A stretch of DNA of 64,000 bases from RHKX01 sp963826475 (GTDB taxonomy: Bacteria > Actinomycetota > Thermoleophilia > Solirubrobacterales > 70-9). Each line of letters starts with the position of its first letter. Within the stretch, counting starts at the first letter, position 1. Shown piece after piece: positions 8,006 to 17,006 of the stretch. Where the stretch lies: contig CAWGXC010000003.1 of NCBI GenBank assembly GCA_963826475.1, positions 1,364,001 to 1,428,000 of the forward strand, read 5' to 3'. The notes under the pieces are model-generated. The model saw only the letters and a program-made list of their open reading frames with translations. It was not told the origin of the DNA and made no database searches. The position numbers were made by a program, and so were the translations under genes.

Positions 8006-9277
8006 ATGTCAGTAGCCGAGCACAACTTGACCGACCGGATCACGTACGACGACCTTTACCGGCGCTGGGAGCAGAACAACTGGTCCGCGACGTCGATCGA
8101 CCTGACCCGCGATCGCGCGGGATGGGATGCGCTCTCAGACATGCAGCGCGCCTCGGCGATGTGGATCTATTCGATGTTCTTCTACGGCGAGGACTCCGTC
8201 GCGGACAACCTCTCCCCGTACATCGACGCCGCGCCCCGCGAGGAGCAGAAGTACTTCCTCGCGACCCAGCAGGTCGATGAGGCCCGCCACGCGATCTTCT
8301 TCCATCGATTCTTCAAGGAGGTCATCGGCGCCGGCGAGGACATCCAGAGCACGCTCGCGGCTACGGAGGAGCACCTCGGCTGGGGTTATCGCAAGGTCTT
8401 CGACCGGCTCGACCGCATGTCGTCGGAGCTCCGCCGCGACCGCTCCCTGCCAAAGTTCGCCCAGGCGATCACGCTCTATCACCTCATCGTCGAGGCCAGC
8501 CTGGCTCAGCCGGGACAGCATTTCATCGAGGACTTCTTCGTCAAGGACGGCTCGATGCCGGGCTTCTCCGAGGGGATGGAGAACATCTCACGCGATGAGC
8601 AGCGGCACATCGGTTTCGGCGTCAAGGTGCTCAACGAGCTCGTCCGCGAAACCGACGAGTGCAAGGCGGCGATCGACGAGCTGCTCGCCGAGGTGATGCC
8701 GTGGACCTCCTCGGTCTTCGTCCCGCCGAACTGGGACCGCGAGTACACCCGCTGCTACGGCTTCGAGCTCGAGGACATCGCCGAGTGGGGCATCAAGGCC
8801 GTCGAGATGAAATGGAAGGCGATCGGCTACCCCATGGACACCATGCCGTCCAAGGTCTTTCCGATGGACATGACGACGTCCCAGCGCGAGCGCGCAGCCC
8901 GGATGCTGCAGATGGCCGAGGCCGGAGTCATCGGCGAGCCCGGCCAGGAACCCGATTCGTCCCCGGAGATCCAGGAGCTGTATTTCGACGTCGTCAGCCG
9001 CTCAGCCGACCCCAGCGCGATCAACGGCGGCGGCCCGTTCACGGTCCAGTGGAAGTTCACCGACGCGGCGCCCTGGCACGTCGTGGTCGACAACGGCTCG
9101 ACCCGCGCGGTCGCCGGCGACGCGGGAGCGGCCGACGTGACGATCGAGTCGACCTGGCGGGACTTCATCGAGATCGGCAAGGGCGCGGTGGCACCGCCGA
9201 AGGCGCTTCTGCAACGCCGGCTCAAGCTCAACGGCGGGCCGCGGAACCTGCTCCGCTTCCGTCGCGTCTTCGGTTGA
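8006..9277 (+). CDS. R2-like ligand-binding oxidase (R2lox) fused to an SCP2-like domain
   Basis: 423-residue ferritin-like oxidase. Metal ligands are visible as E62, E92, H95, E163, E198 and H201. V65 and Y158 sit at the same offsets (+3 from the first Glu, -5 from the fourth) as the Val-Tyr pair that forms the ether crosslink in characterised Mn/Fe R2lox proteins. This argues for R2lox and against a ribonucleotide reductase R2. Residues about 310-423 resemble an SCP2 sterol/lipid carrier domain (FTVQWKFTD..PWHVVVDNG, then ADVTIES...F), absent from ordinary R2lox of about 310 residues. A strong ribosome site (GAGGAGGG, 7995-8002) sets the ATG. The dehalogenase-like gene begins 4 bp after its stop. 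The likely role is oxidation of a bound long-chain lipid. Confidence 0.85.
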   Translation: MSVAEHNLTDRITYDDLYRRWEQNNWSATSIDLTRDRAGWDALSDMQRASAMWIYSMFFYGEDSVADNLSPYIDAAPREEQKYFLATQQVDEARHAIFFHRFFKEVIGAGEDIQSTLAATEEHLGWGYRKVFDRLDRMSSELRRDRSLPKFAQAITLYHLIVEASLAQPGQHFIEDFFVKDGSMPGFSEGMENISRDEQRHIGFGVKVLNELVRETDECKAAIDELLAEVMPWTSSVFVPPNWDREYTRCYGFELEDIAEWGIKAVEMKWKAIGYPMDTMPSKVFPMDMTTSQRERAARMLQMAEAGVIGEPGQEPDSSPEIQELYFDVVSRSADPSAINGGGPFTVQWKFTDAAPWHVVVDNGSTRAVAGDAGAADVTIESTWRDFIEIGKGAVAPPKALLQRRLKLNGGPRNLLRFRRVFG

Positions 9278-9281
9278 CGCG

Positions 9282-10169
9282 ATGACGGCCGCCTTCCGCA
9301 CGCCGGAGGACCGGTTCGCCTCCCTCCCCGACTTCCCCTGGGAACCGCACTACTCGAATTGGGAAGACCTGCGACTGGCGCGCATCGACGAGGGCGAGGG
9401 CGCCCCGATCGTCCTCTTCCATGGCGAGCCGACGTGGTCGTTTCTGTGGCGCAAGGTGATCCCGCCGCTGCTCGCGGCCGGCCATCGCTGCATCGCTCCG
9501 GACATGCCCGGTTTCGGACGCTCCGACAAGCCCACGGCCATCGACTGGTACTCCTACGACCGCCTCGCGGAGGCGATGAGCCACCTGCTCGGCGAGCTCG
9601 AGATCCGGGACGCGACCTTCGTCGTCCACGACTGGGGCGGCCCCATCGGAATGCGCGTCGCGGCCGAGAACCCGGAGATGTGCGCGCGAATGGTGGTCAT
9701 GGACACCGGAGTCTTCAACGGGAGCCAGCGCATGACCGATGCCTGGAAGGCGTTTCGCGACTTCGTCGCGCGAACCGAGGATCTGCCCGTCTCGATGCTC
9801 GTCCGCGGAGCCTGTGCAACCGATCCCGGCGACGCGATCGCCGCCGGCTACGACGCCCCCTTCCCGTCCCCGACCTCGAAGGCCGGCGCGCGGGCGCTGC
9901 CACTGATGCTGCCGACGAGCCCCGGCGCCCCGGGCGCGGACGCGGGCGAGCGAACGGCCGAGGCCATCGCGGCACACGAGCGCCCGTCGCTATGCCTCTG
10001 GGCCGACTCCGATCCGGTGATCCCGATCGAGGTGGGCCGCGCGGTGGCCGCGCGCCTGAACCTCAGCGAGCCCGACGTGATCGAGAACGCCTCCCACTTC
10101 CTGCAGGAGGACCAGGGCGAGGAGATCGGCACCCGGATCGCCGACTGGCTGAAGGGCCAAGTCAGCTGA
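9282..10169 (+). CDS. Haloalkane dehalogenase-like alpha/beta hydrolase
   Basis: 295-residue alpha/beta hydrolase closest in motif to subfamily I haloalkane dehalogenases. The oxyanion segment is HGEPTWSFLW, the nucleophile elbow VVHDWGG carries D117 followed by the halide-stabilising W118, the probable acid is D244 (WADSDPVIP) and the base is H272 (NASHFLQED). Family enzymes hydrolyse carbon-halogen bonds to alcohols; the true substrate here is unknown and an epoxide or ester is possible. It starts 4 bp after the R2lox stop, so the two are surely cotranscribed. The transcript ends at the hairpin at 10177. Confidence 0.85.
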   Translation: MTAAFRTPEDRFASLPDFPWEPHYSNWEDLRLARIDEGEGAPIVLFHGEPTWSFLWRKVIPPLLAAGHRCIAPDMPGFGRSDKPTAIDWYSYDRLAEAMSHLLGELEIRDATFVVHDWGGPIGMRVAAENPEMCARMVVMDTGVFNGSQRMTDAWKAFRDFVARTEDLPVSMLVRGACATDPGDAIAAGYDAPFPSPTSKAGARALPLMLPTSPGAPGADAGERTAEAIAAHERPSLCLWADSDPVIPIEVGRAVAARLNLSEPDVIENASHFLQEDQGEEIGTRIADWLKGQVS

Positions 10170-10176
10170 ACGAAAC

Positions 10177-10198
10177 GGGGCGGCCCGAAGGCCGCCCC
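10177..10198. terminator. Strong hairpin terminator after the dehalogenase gene
   Basis: GGGGCGGCC-CGAA-GGCCGCCCC is a perfect 9-bp stem with a tetraloop. No T-run follows on either side. It lies between the convergent dehalogenase and secreted-protein genes and could end both transcripts. Confidence 0.7.
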
Positions 10199-10245
10199 AT
10201 GACGTTGGCCTCCCTACGGGAAGCCGGGAACTCTGCTCCGAGGAG

Positions 10246-11004
10246 CTAGTGCTTCCTGTGCTTCTTCTTCTGCTTGCACTTCGACTGGTCCGTAGCCGTG
10301 GTCGACGCGTGGTTGCTGTACGTCGTCCGGGCCTGGAACTTGTTCGTCTTGGACTTGCAGCGCGCCTGCACGTACTTGCCTGCCTTGACCGTGGTCAGGA
10401 AGTCGCTGATGGCACCGGCGTCAAGCGGCGGGATCGTGACGTCGAGCGAACGCCCGAAGCCCTTCGGGCCCTTGACCAGCTTGCCGACGAGGATCGACGT
10501 GTTGTTGAACGCGTCAGCGCGGGCGTGGAGGTAGATCGAGTCCGGCTTGTGGCCGTTGAACGCCGTGACCACGACCGGCACTGCGGTCGTGCCACCGGGA
10601 ACGCCGGGGGCGAGATCCGCGGTCACCTCTGCGCTCGTGCCCTTGGCCTTGCTGACGACCGAGTCCTTGCCGCACTTCTCGATGGCCTGGTCGGTCGTCG
10701 TGTTGTCCAGAGCCGAATCCGAAACCTTGCAGTTCGGAACCGCGCCCGTGTCGAACTTCATGTTTCTCGGGAAGTCGACGACGGTCCTCACGGCGCTCGG
10801 CGGCTGCTCGAGCGTCGTGTCCTCATCGTTGTTCGACGTCTGGATGTCGATCACGATCTTGGCCGGCTTGAACTTCTTCTTGTCGAGCTTCGTCGGGGTC
10901 AGCTGCGCATCAATCGTTTGAACGTTGTTGTCGGCCGCGAAGGCAAAGCTTGCCACCGCGATCGCCAGGGCTCCCGCAAAGGCGAGAGCTAGAAATTTCC
11001 GCAT
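10246..11004 (-). CDS. Secreted protein of unknown function with basic C-terminus
   Basis: 252-residue protein with a clear signal peptide (MRKFLALAFAGALAIAVASFAFA, cleavage probably after AFA). The mature part is beta-rich in appearance, with two cysteine pairs (PNCKVSD...EKCGKDS and ARCK...SKCK) and ends in a Lys/His-rich tail. No catalytic motif is recognised, so no function is assigned. A strong AAGGAGGAAGA ribosome site immediately precedes the ATG at 11004. It lies downstream of the mce operon on the same strand, about 185 bp away, and probably has its own promoter. Confidence 0.8.
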   Translation of the reverse strand: MRKFLALAFAGALAIAVASFAFAADNNVQTIDAQLTPTKLDKKKFKPAKIVIDIQTSNNDEDTTLEQPPSAVRTVVDFPRNMKFDTGAVPNCKVSDSALDNTTTDQAIEKCGKDSVVSKAKGTSAEVTADLAPGVPGGTTAVPVVVTAFNGHKPDSIYLHARADAFNNTSILVGKLVKGPKGFGRSLDVTIPPLDAGAISDFLTTVKAGKYVQARCKSKTNKFQARTTYSNHASTTATDQSKCKQKKKHRKH

Positions 11005-11188
11005 TCTTCCTCCTTGGAAAGGCGTTTATCTGGCGACGCGTCATGCGCCGCCCCGCCCTTCAATCTCTCCATAGGACACTCCCGTCCGGCGGGGGGCCGG
11101 TCGGGAAAGGCACTCTAACGACTGAACACCGCCCGCAGCCATAGTTGCGGTCCTTGGGAGGGCGCGTGGACGCCGGCACCGCCGAGGC

Positions 11189-12697
11189 TCAGCCCTGCGG
11201 ATGGACGTGCAGGTATTGGGTGCTCTCCTCGGGCCCTCCGCCGATGGACTTCGAGGGCCCCTGCTGCGTGCACGGAGGGGTCGGAACGTCGTCGGTGTTG
11301 ACGATGCCCTCACCACCCATCGCGTAGCGCTGGATCCGCTCGTAGAGGTCTCCGGGCAGATCTCCGGGCCCGTTCAGCGTCGCGCTCCGGCCGGAATCGC
11401 ACTGGGAGGTGTAGAAGTTCTCCAGCCCCTTCGCGAGCTTCGTGTACCCCCCGGGCTTGACGTAGGCGTTGGTGCGGGTCGTCTTGTAGGGGCTCGGCGG
11501 CGACGCAAGTGCGCCAGGTCCGAGGGGGCCGGTGGCGCGCAGGTACTTGACGGCGCTGGCGGCGGAGCCCGGAATGCTCTCGCCGTTGGTAGCGGCGGCG
11601 ACGTTGCCGAGGAAGGCGGTCACCTCGTGGCGGTAACGGTAGACGGTCTGGAGAGCTGGGATCAGGTCGTTGAAGTACTGGTCGACCCGACCGAGCGGTG
11701 CCGGCAGCTGATCGTCGAGGACGGTGCGCAGGGAGCCGAAGCCACTCTGTGCGTTGCGGATCACCGGACGCAAGCCCCGGAAGAAGGTCTGTAGCTGTGG
11801 TGAGAGCGCCTTCAGCTGCTGGAACGTTCCGCTGAGCTCGCGGGCCGACGGCCGCAGTTGCGTGACCAGCGGGTTCGTGTCGCCGGAGAACTTGTAGAGC
11901 CGCTCCAGCGTCAGCTTCGACTCATCGAGAAAGGTCGGCAGCGCCTGGAACGTCGCTCGGATCTCGGCGTCGCGAGCTGCCGTCGTCGAAAAGACCCTTT
12001 GCGAGTTCTCGATCAGGGAGCGGAGCTCCCCCGGGCGATCGCTGAGCGCGTCGAAGGTCTGGCCGCCCGTATCGATGAGCTGCTTGACCGCAACCCGTTG
12101 GGTGTCGAGTACCCGAAGCAGGTCATCGGCCCGCTCGGCGAAGGGGGCGAGGTTTCCGAGCGCGGCGTTGAGGTCGACACCGCGGCCCTTCAGGGATTGG
12201 GAGGCGCCGGCCATCCAGTTCTGGAACGCGATGCGGGTCGGCTGATCGAAGGTTCGGAAGATCTCGTCGAGCTGGACCGCATCCGAGATCTGGGCCTGCG
12301 GCAGGGTCCCCCCCTCTGGGATCACCGGGCCGTCCTTGTCACCGGGCGTCAGCTCGACGTAGGTCTCGCCGAGCAGGGTCTTCTGGCGCAGCATCGCCTG
12401 GGTGTCGACCGGGATCGGCGCGTACTTGGGATCCAGCTCGATCGTCGCGTCGGCGAGGCCGTCGTCGCCGAGCTTGATCTGCTTGACCTTGCCGACCGAG
12501 ACGCCCGAGATCCGCACGTCCGACTCGACCGCGAGCTGGCTCGCCTCGTCGAAGTGCATGTCGACCCGGTAGCTCTCGGGCTTCAGCGGCACCGGGCCGC
12601 CGAACGCGAGCCAGAGGAACAGCAGCAGTCCGAAGCAGGACAGGGCGAAGCCCGCCGCGATCGCGATCCTTCCGAATGAGGGGGCGCTGGTTTCCAT
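11189..12697 (-). CDS. Mce/MlaD family lipid-transport protein (sixth of six)
   Basis: 502-residue Mce protein: N-terminal membrane helix (IAIAAGFALSCFGLLLFLWLAF), MlaD/MCE domain (YRVDMHFDEASQLAVESDVRISGVSVGKV...LLGETYVELTPG, about residues 40-130), then a long helical region and a Cys-containing C-terminus ending in QYLHVHPQG. Mce proteins form hexameric, needle-like periplasmic conduits for lipids or sterols. The ATG follows the preceding gene's TGA with no gap. This is the last gene of the operon; a weak GC hairpin (11086-11100) and the secreted-protein promoter region follow. Confidence 0.9.
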   Translation of the reverse strand: METSAPSFGRIAIAAGFALSCFGLLLFLWLAFGGPVPLKPESYRVDMHFDEASQLAVESDVRISGVSVGKVKQIKLGDDGLADATIELDPKYAPIPVDTQAMLRQKTLLGETYVELTPGDKDGPVIPEGGTLPQAQISDAVQLDEIFRTFDQPTRIAFQNWMAGASQSLKGRGVDLNAALGNLAPFAERADDLLRVLDTQRVAVKQLIDTGGQTFDALSDRPGELRSLIENSQRVFSTTAARDAEIRATFQALPTFLDESKLTLERLYKFSGDTNPLVTQLRPSARELSGTFQQLKALSPQLQTFFRGLRPVIRNAQSGFGSLRTVLDDQLPAPLGRVDQYFNDLIPALQTVYRYRHEVTAFLGNVAAATNGESIPGSAASAVKYLRATGPLGPGALASPPSPYKTTRTNAYVKPGGYTKLAKGLENFYTSQCDSGRSATLNGPGDLPGDLYERIQRYAMGGEGIVNTDDVPTPPCTQQGPSKSIGGGPEESTQYLHVHPQG

Positions 12698-14038
12698 TCA
12701 GGGGGTGGTCGGGAAGGTCGGGGTCTTGCAGATCTGTGCGGTCGTCGGAAGGCGGGCGATGTCGCGGGCCGTCGCCAGGGAGGGCCGCGTGGAGACGAGG
12801 TTGTCGGCGAGTCCGGACGTGAAGCACGTGTACATGAACATGCCTCGCCTGAGCGGTCCGAGGCCGTCCTGGTTGAGGAAGGCGCCGTTGGTGTTGTGGT
12901 TGAGCCAGGACAGATAGAACAGGTAGCTCTCGGGCTCGCCCTTGGGGTTGTAGGCGAGCGCGTTGAGCAGCGAGTTCAGTTGCGTCAGCCCTCCCGTGAG
13001 CGCCCCCGAAGTGTCCTTGAGCGGCTCGGATGCGCGCTTCAGATCGCTGATCGTCTTGTCGACCTGGCCGGTGAACGGACGGATTTGATCGCGGATCGAC
13101 GGCGTGGTCTTACGGAAGAACGGCCTGGTCTGCTGCAGGGCGGGCGCCAACGCCTTCGCCGAGGGGATCAACTTCGTCAGTGCCGGGGTGAGCTCACGCG
13201 ACAGGCCGGCGGAGGCGTTGAGGGCACCGCGAGTCTGCTTCAACGCGCCCGGCAGGCCGCGCAGGGTGGCACGGATGTTCTGTTCCTCGTCGGCGAATGC
13301 TCCGAAGACGGCGTTCTGAGAGGAGACGAAGCCGGCGAGGTTGGTGTCGCTCTTGCCGACCTCCTCGGCCAGGAGCTTGAAGTTGGTGACGATCCGCCGC
13401 AGGTTCTGACGCCGCTCCGCCAGCGCACCGTTGATCTTTGCGAGGTCGCGGGTGGTCGGCTCGAGCCTGCGCAGCACCGATGAGAAGCGCTCGCTCTTGT
13501 TTCGGGTGCCGAGCGCCTCGGCGCCACCGGCGAGGAGCAGTCGCAGGTAAGCGCGGGTGTCGCCGTCGAGCGAGGAAAGGATCTGGTCGAAGTTGACGTT
13601 GGGCTCGGAGTTGGCGAGCGGAATCGTGAATCCCTCGGGAACGCTGCCGCCCTCGGTCCCCGGATCGACCTCGAGGACCATGTCCTGCAGGCCGGTGCGG
13701 GGCCGCAACAGGACCGAGGCATCGGGGTGGATCAGGGGCGCGTACTTCGGATCGACCTGCATGGTCACGACGGCGACGCCGCCCTCGAGATCGACGCTGG
13801 TGATGTCGCCGACCTTGACGCCGGAGAGGTTGACCGTCTGTCCCTGACCGGGCGTGACCGCCTGCGCCGTCTGGATCTCCGTCTTCAGCTCGAAGCGGTT
13901 CTCGCCGAGCAGGGGGAACCACTGCGGCAGCGCGCTGCTCTGCTGGGAGAGGATCACGAACAGCGCGACGATGCCGATGCCGCCCAGGACCAGCGCGGCG
14001 ATGAAGTCGCGTGTGTATGTACGGAGCGCCTTCTTCAT
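12698..14038 (-). CDS. Mce/MlaD family lipid-transport protein (fifth of six)
   Basis: 446 residues. It has an N-terminal membrane anchor (FIAALVLGGIGIVALFVILS), an MCE domain starting at NRFELKTEIQTAQAVTPGQGQTVNLSGVKVGDI, a long helical needle region and a short C-terminal tail with two cysteines (MYTCFTSG, QICKTPTF). The ATG at 14038 overlaps the upstream TGA as ATGA. An in-frame extension beyond this ATG reads into the previous gene and is not used. This subunit has an unusually short variable tail compared with its operon partners. Confidence 0.9.
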   Translation of the reverse strand: MKKALRTYTRDFIAALVLGGIGIVALFVILSQQSSALPQWFPLLGENRFELKTEIQTAQAVTPGQGQTVNLSGVKVGDITSVDLEGGVAVVTMQVDPKYAPLIHPDASVLLRPRTGLQDMVLEVDPGTEGGSVPEGFTIPLANSEPNVNFDQILSSLDGDTRAYLRLLLAGGAEALGTRNKSERFSSVLRRLEPTTRDLAKINGALAERRQNLRRIVTNFKLLAEEVGKSDTNLAGFVSSQNAVFGAFADEEQNIRATLRGLPGALKQTRGALNASAGLSRELTPALTKLIPSAKALAPALQQTRPFFRKTTPSIRDQIRPFTGQVDKTISDLKRASEPLKDTSGALTGGLTQLNSLLNALAYNPKGEPESYLFYLSWLNHNTNGAFLNQDGLGPLRRGMFMYTCFTSGLADNLVSTRPSLATARDIARLPTTAQICKTPTFPTTP

Positions 14039-15570
14039 GGAGCCGTCGCCGCCGGATTCGGTGCACCGACCGCCGCCTGCGGCCCGTTCAGGGCCGAGAG
14101 ATCGTTCGTGTAGCACGGGGTGGTCAGATTGACTTCGGGGGCCTTCGCGGGCTTCAACGGCTGGGTCCCGGTCGGCGCCGTGATCGTGTTCCCGTAGAGG
14201 ACGTCGTCCTGGAGGAGTGCGTTGCCGCCCGGGATCGGCGTCGACACCTGCACCGGCCCTCCGCCCGGCTGAATTCTGAGGAACTGACCGTTGCCGTCGA
14301 AGTTCGCGCCCTCGCCCGCCTGCGCCGCGGCGCCGTAGAAGAACTCCTTGTAGTTCTCCTCGCCGGTGCCGAACTGATCGTTGATCACGACGTTTCCGGT
14401 CGGCACGAGCACGTCGGAGACGCAGCGGCTGGTCAGGCCGAGCTGATTGAAGAGCCCGATCAGGTTCTGGGTGCCACGGGCGAGGTTCGGGGTGGCGATT
14501 CGCAGATCGTTCGCGATGCCGCCCAGCTCACCCTGGGTGAGCAACTGATTCGCCTGCACGAGCCAGGGATTGCCGGCACGGATGGTCGCCGGCAGCTCGC
14601 GTACGCCCGGCGTCAAGGAGCGGGCGAACGTCCGCAGCGGCGGGAACGTCTTGTTTATCTCCACCAGCTGGCCCCGGCCCTGCTCGAGCGTGGGCGCGAG
14701 CTGGGCCAGGGTTTCCTGGAGGCTCTGAGACTCGTCGGCGAACGCGCCGGTCGTGATCGAGAGGTTCGTGATCAGGTCGCTCAGGTCGCTCTCCTGGGAC
14801 GCGAGCTCGCTGAAGACCGTGCCGCTGGCGGTGATCAACCCGCGCAGGTCCCCGGCCTCGTTGCCGAGGAGCGCCTGATTGACCTGTGCTGTGCCCTTGC
14901 CCGCGCGGCCGCCGTACTTGAAGGATTGGTTGATCGCCGTCGCCGCCGACTTCCCCTGGACGTCGGGGTCCTGCCCGACGTCCTGCGCGGCGGTCGGCTC
15001 GTCGGCAAGGGCGGAGCCGTAGCCGTTGAGCAGCCGGCCCAGGTTCTGCCTGTCGGGCTTCTGCAGCGCCGTGAGGACCTCATCGAGCTGCACCGCCGTG
15101 GCGGTCCGGGTGATCGGGATCGATCCGCCGTCCGGAAGGTCCGGTCCACTCGGGCTCCCCGGCCTGAGGTCGAGGAAGAAGTTGCCCTCGAGAAAGAGTC
15201 GCGGGCGAATCGTGATCTGCGCATCGGTATGGAGCGGTAGTCCTGCGTCGTCGACGGTGAAGGTCACCTTTGCGTTGGACCCATCGGGCACCACGTCGGT
15301 GACCTTGCCGACGTTCACTCCGGCGATCCGGACCGGCGAGTTCGGCTGCAGGGTCGTGGCGTTGGCGAACGTCGCCGTGACCTCATAGCCGGGCTCGCTC
15401 CAGGGGAGCTTCTTCGTGTAGGCGAGGTAGGTGCCGATGACGATCACGACGAGTGCGATGACCCCGGTCTTGAAGAAGCTCAAGCCGATTGGCGGGCGGT
15501 GGTAGATGCCCTCGTTGAACTCCTTGACGCCGGGCTTGGGCCGGCGCGGGGCGCGGTTGTAGAAGGCCAT
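14035..15570 (-). CDS. Mce/MlaD family lipid-transport protein (fourth of six)
   Basis: 511 residues. A cytosolic leader of about 30 residues precedes the anchor helix (TGVIALVVIVIGTYLAYT). The MCE domain follows (YEVTATFANATTLQPNSPVRIAGVNVGKVTDV), then a long helical segment and a C-terminal region with NFDGNGQFLRIQPGG and a Cys pair (SRCVSD, TPCYTND). The NGQFLR motif corresponds to the NGHY.RA motif in its operon partners. The ATG at 15570 overlaps the preceding stop as ATGA. Confidence 0.9.
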   Translation of the reverse strand: MAFYNRAPRRPKPGVKEFNEGIYHRPPIGLSFFKTGVIALVVIVIGTYLAYTKKLPWSEPGYEVTATFANATTLQPNSPVRIAGVNVGKVTDVVPDGSNAKVTFTVDDAGLPLHTDAQITIRPRLFLEGNFFLDLRPGSPSGPDLPDGGSIPITRTATAVQLDEVLTALQKPDRQNLGRLLNGYGSALADEPTAAQDVGQDPDVQGKSAATAINQSFKYGGRAGKGTAQVNQALLGNEAGDLRGLITASGTVFSELASQESDLSDLITNLSITTGAFADESQSLQETLAQLAPTLEQGRGQLVEINKTFPPLRTFARSLTPGVRELPATIRAGNPWLVQANQLLTQGELGGIANDLRIATPNLARGTQNLIGLFNQLGLTSRCVSDVLVPTGNVVINDQFGTGEENYKEFFYGAAAQAGEGANFDGNGQFLRIQPGGGPVQVSTPIPGGNALLQDDVLYGNTITAPTGTQPLKPAKAPEVNLTTPCYTNDLSALNGPQAAVGAPNPAATAP

Positions 15571-17006
15571 CAGCCGCCGCCCTTGCTGCTGAGTTGACCG
15601 GACGTCACGGTCCCCTGATTGCCGGGAATGTTGCCGATGACCTGCTTGCCGATCGCATACGGCTCGTTGCCCGCCTCGCACTCGCGCGGCTGGCCCGGCG
15701 AGGCCGTGTTCGGATAGGGGTTCACGTGCAGGTAGTTGCGGACGTCTCCGCCCGCGCCGTTGGCGGGCTTCGACGCCGGGCCGCCCTCGTTGTTGGGACC
15801 CGACGGATTGTTCAGGGCGTTCGCGCGCTGCCAGTTCCCGAGCGGGTTGCCGAGGCTGCCGGCGCTCGCCGCGTTGCGGAAGAGGATCGTCGCGTAGTTG
15901 CAGACGGACTGCGCAGGGGTGATGAACCGCAGCGTCGGACCGAGCACGTCGTTGAGGTCGATCAGCCGGTCGATGCCCGTGCGGACGCTGGCGTCATCGT
16001 TGAAGCCGCGCAGCGACGCCGAGGTCGGGCCGAGCTGATCGTTGAGGATCGGCGAGGCGCGCAGCACCGGAGTGCCGGTGCGCAGCGCCGCCGCGATGGT
16101 GTCGGAGGAGGACGCGAGCGCTCGTGTCCCCGGCTGGAGGTCCGCGAAGAGACCGCGGGAGTTGACCAGGAACGACCTGATGCGCGGCGCGGTCTGCGTC
16201 GTGGTCAGCAGGGTGTCGGGAGTCTTGGAGATCGTGTCCTGCAGGTAGGGCCTGGCGACGTCCGAGAAGGCCTTGAGCGTGGTATCGAGGCCGACGAACA
16301 TCTGCGCCTGGACTTCGGCGACCGGCGCCACCTCGGCCGCCGCCTGCTGCAGCGCGCTGAAGAAGGGCCCGATGCCGCTGCGGCGATCGGCGAGCACGTG
16401 CGCGACCCGCTGCAGGCGCGGAAGCAGTGGCTTGAAGGCTCCGATCGCCTCGTTCAGGTCGGGCCCGCGGCCGGCGAGGGCGTTGCCGAACTCGGTCAGG
16501 TTGCCCTGAATCGCCCGGCGCGTCGGGGCATCGAAGGTGCCGAAGACCTGATCGATCTCGACCGGCTCGGGCTTGGCTGCTGTGAGCGGCAGCACCGAAC
16601 CCGCCGGATAGCCCTTATCGGACGTGCCTCGCACGATCTGCAGGTACTTCAGCCCCAGGGCCGAGCGTGACCTGATGATCAGCGTCGAGTCGACCGGTAG
16701 CGGCTCGACGGTCTTGTCGAGCTTCAGCGACAGCTCAGCGGCCGTGGTGCCGTCCTCGTGCGCTACGGGGCTGATCCCCTCGACGACGCCGACGCGAACG
16801 CCGCCCACTCGGACCTCGTTGCCGGGCACCAGCGCGGCGGCATCGGGCACCTGCGCCGTCACGCGGTAGGTGGCGACGAACGGCAAGCCGTTGTTCGCGT
16901 TGTAGGCGAGGAAGACGGCCAGGATCGTGATCAGCACCGTCAGCGCGCCGATCACGGTCGGGTTGCGTACCGCCGCGTTGAGCGGGCTGCTCCGTCCCCG
17001 CCTCAC
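15570..17006 (-). CDS. Mce/MlaD family lipid-transport protein (third of six)
   Basis: 478 residues. It has an anchor helix (TVIGALTVLITILAVFLAYN), an MCE domain (YRVTAQVPDAAALVPGNEVRVGGVRVGVVEGI, later LGLKYLQIVRG), a helical region and a C-terminus with NYLHVNPYPN, which matches the YLHVHP motif at the end of the sixth gene. Those two subunits may be the most closely related pair. The GTG at 17006 overlaps the upstream stop as GTGA. Confidence 0.9.
   Translation of the reverse strand: MRRGRSSPLNAAVRNPTVIGALTVLITILAVFLAYNANNGLPFVATYRVTAQVPDAAALVPGNEVRVGGVRVGVVEGISPVAHEDGTTAAELSLKLDKTVEPLPVDSTLIIRSRSALGLKYLQIVRGTSDKGYPAGSVLPLTAAKPEPVEIDQVFGTFDAPTRRAIQGNLTEFGNALAGRGPDLNEAIGAFKPLLPRLQRVAHVLADRRSGIGPFFSALQQAAAEVAPVAEVQAQMFVGLDTTLKAFSDVARPYLQDTISKTPDTLLTTTQTAPRIRSFLVNSRGLFADLQPGTRALASSSDTIAAALRTGTPVLRASPILNDQLGPTSASLRGFNDDASVRTGIDRLIDLNDVLGPTLRFITPAQSVCNYATILFRNAASAGSLGNPLGNWQRANALNNPSGPNNEGGPASKPANGAGGDVRNYLHVNPYPNTASPGQPRECEAGNEPYAIGKQVIGNIPGNQGTVTSGQLSSKGGG

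Noticed and set aside
11086..11100. GC hairpin CCGGC-N5-GCCGG after the mce operon
   Set aside because: Only a 5-bp stem without a T-run; too weak to call a terminator in DNA of this composition.
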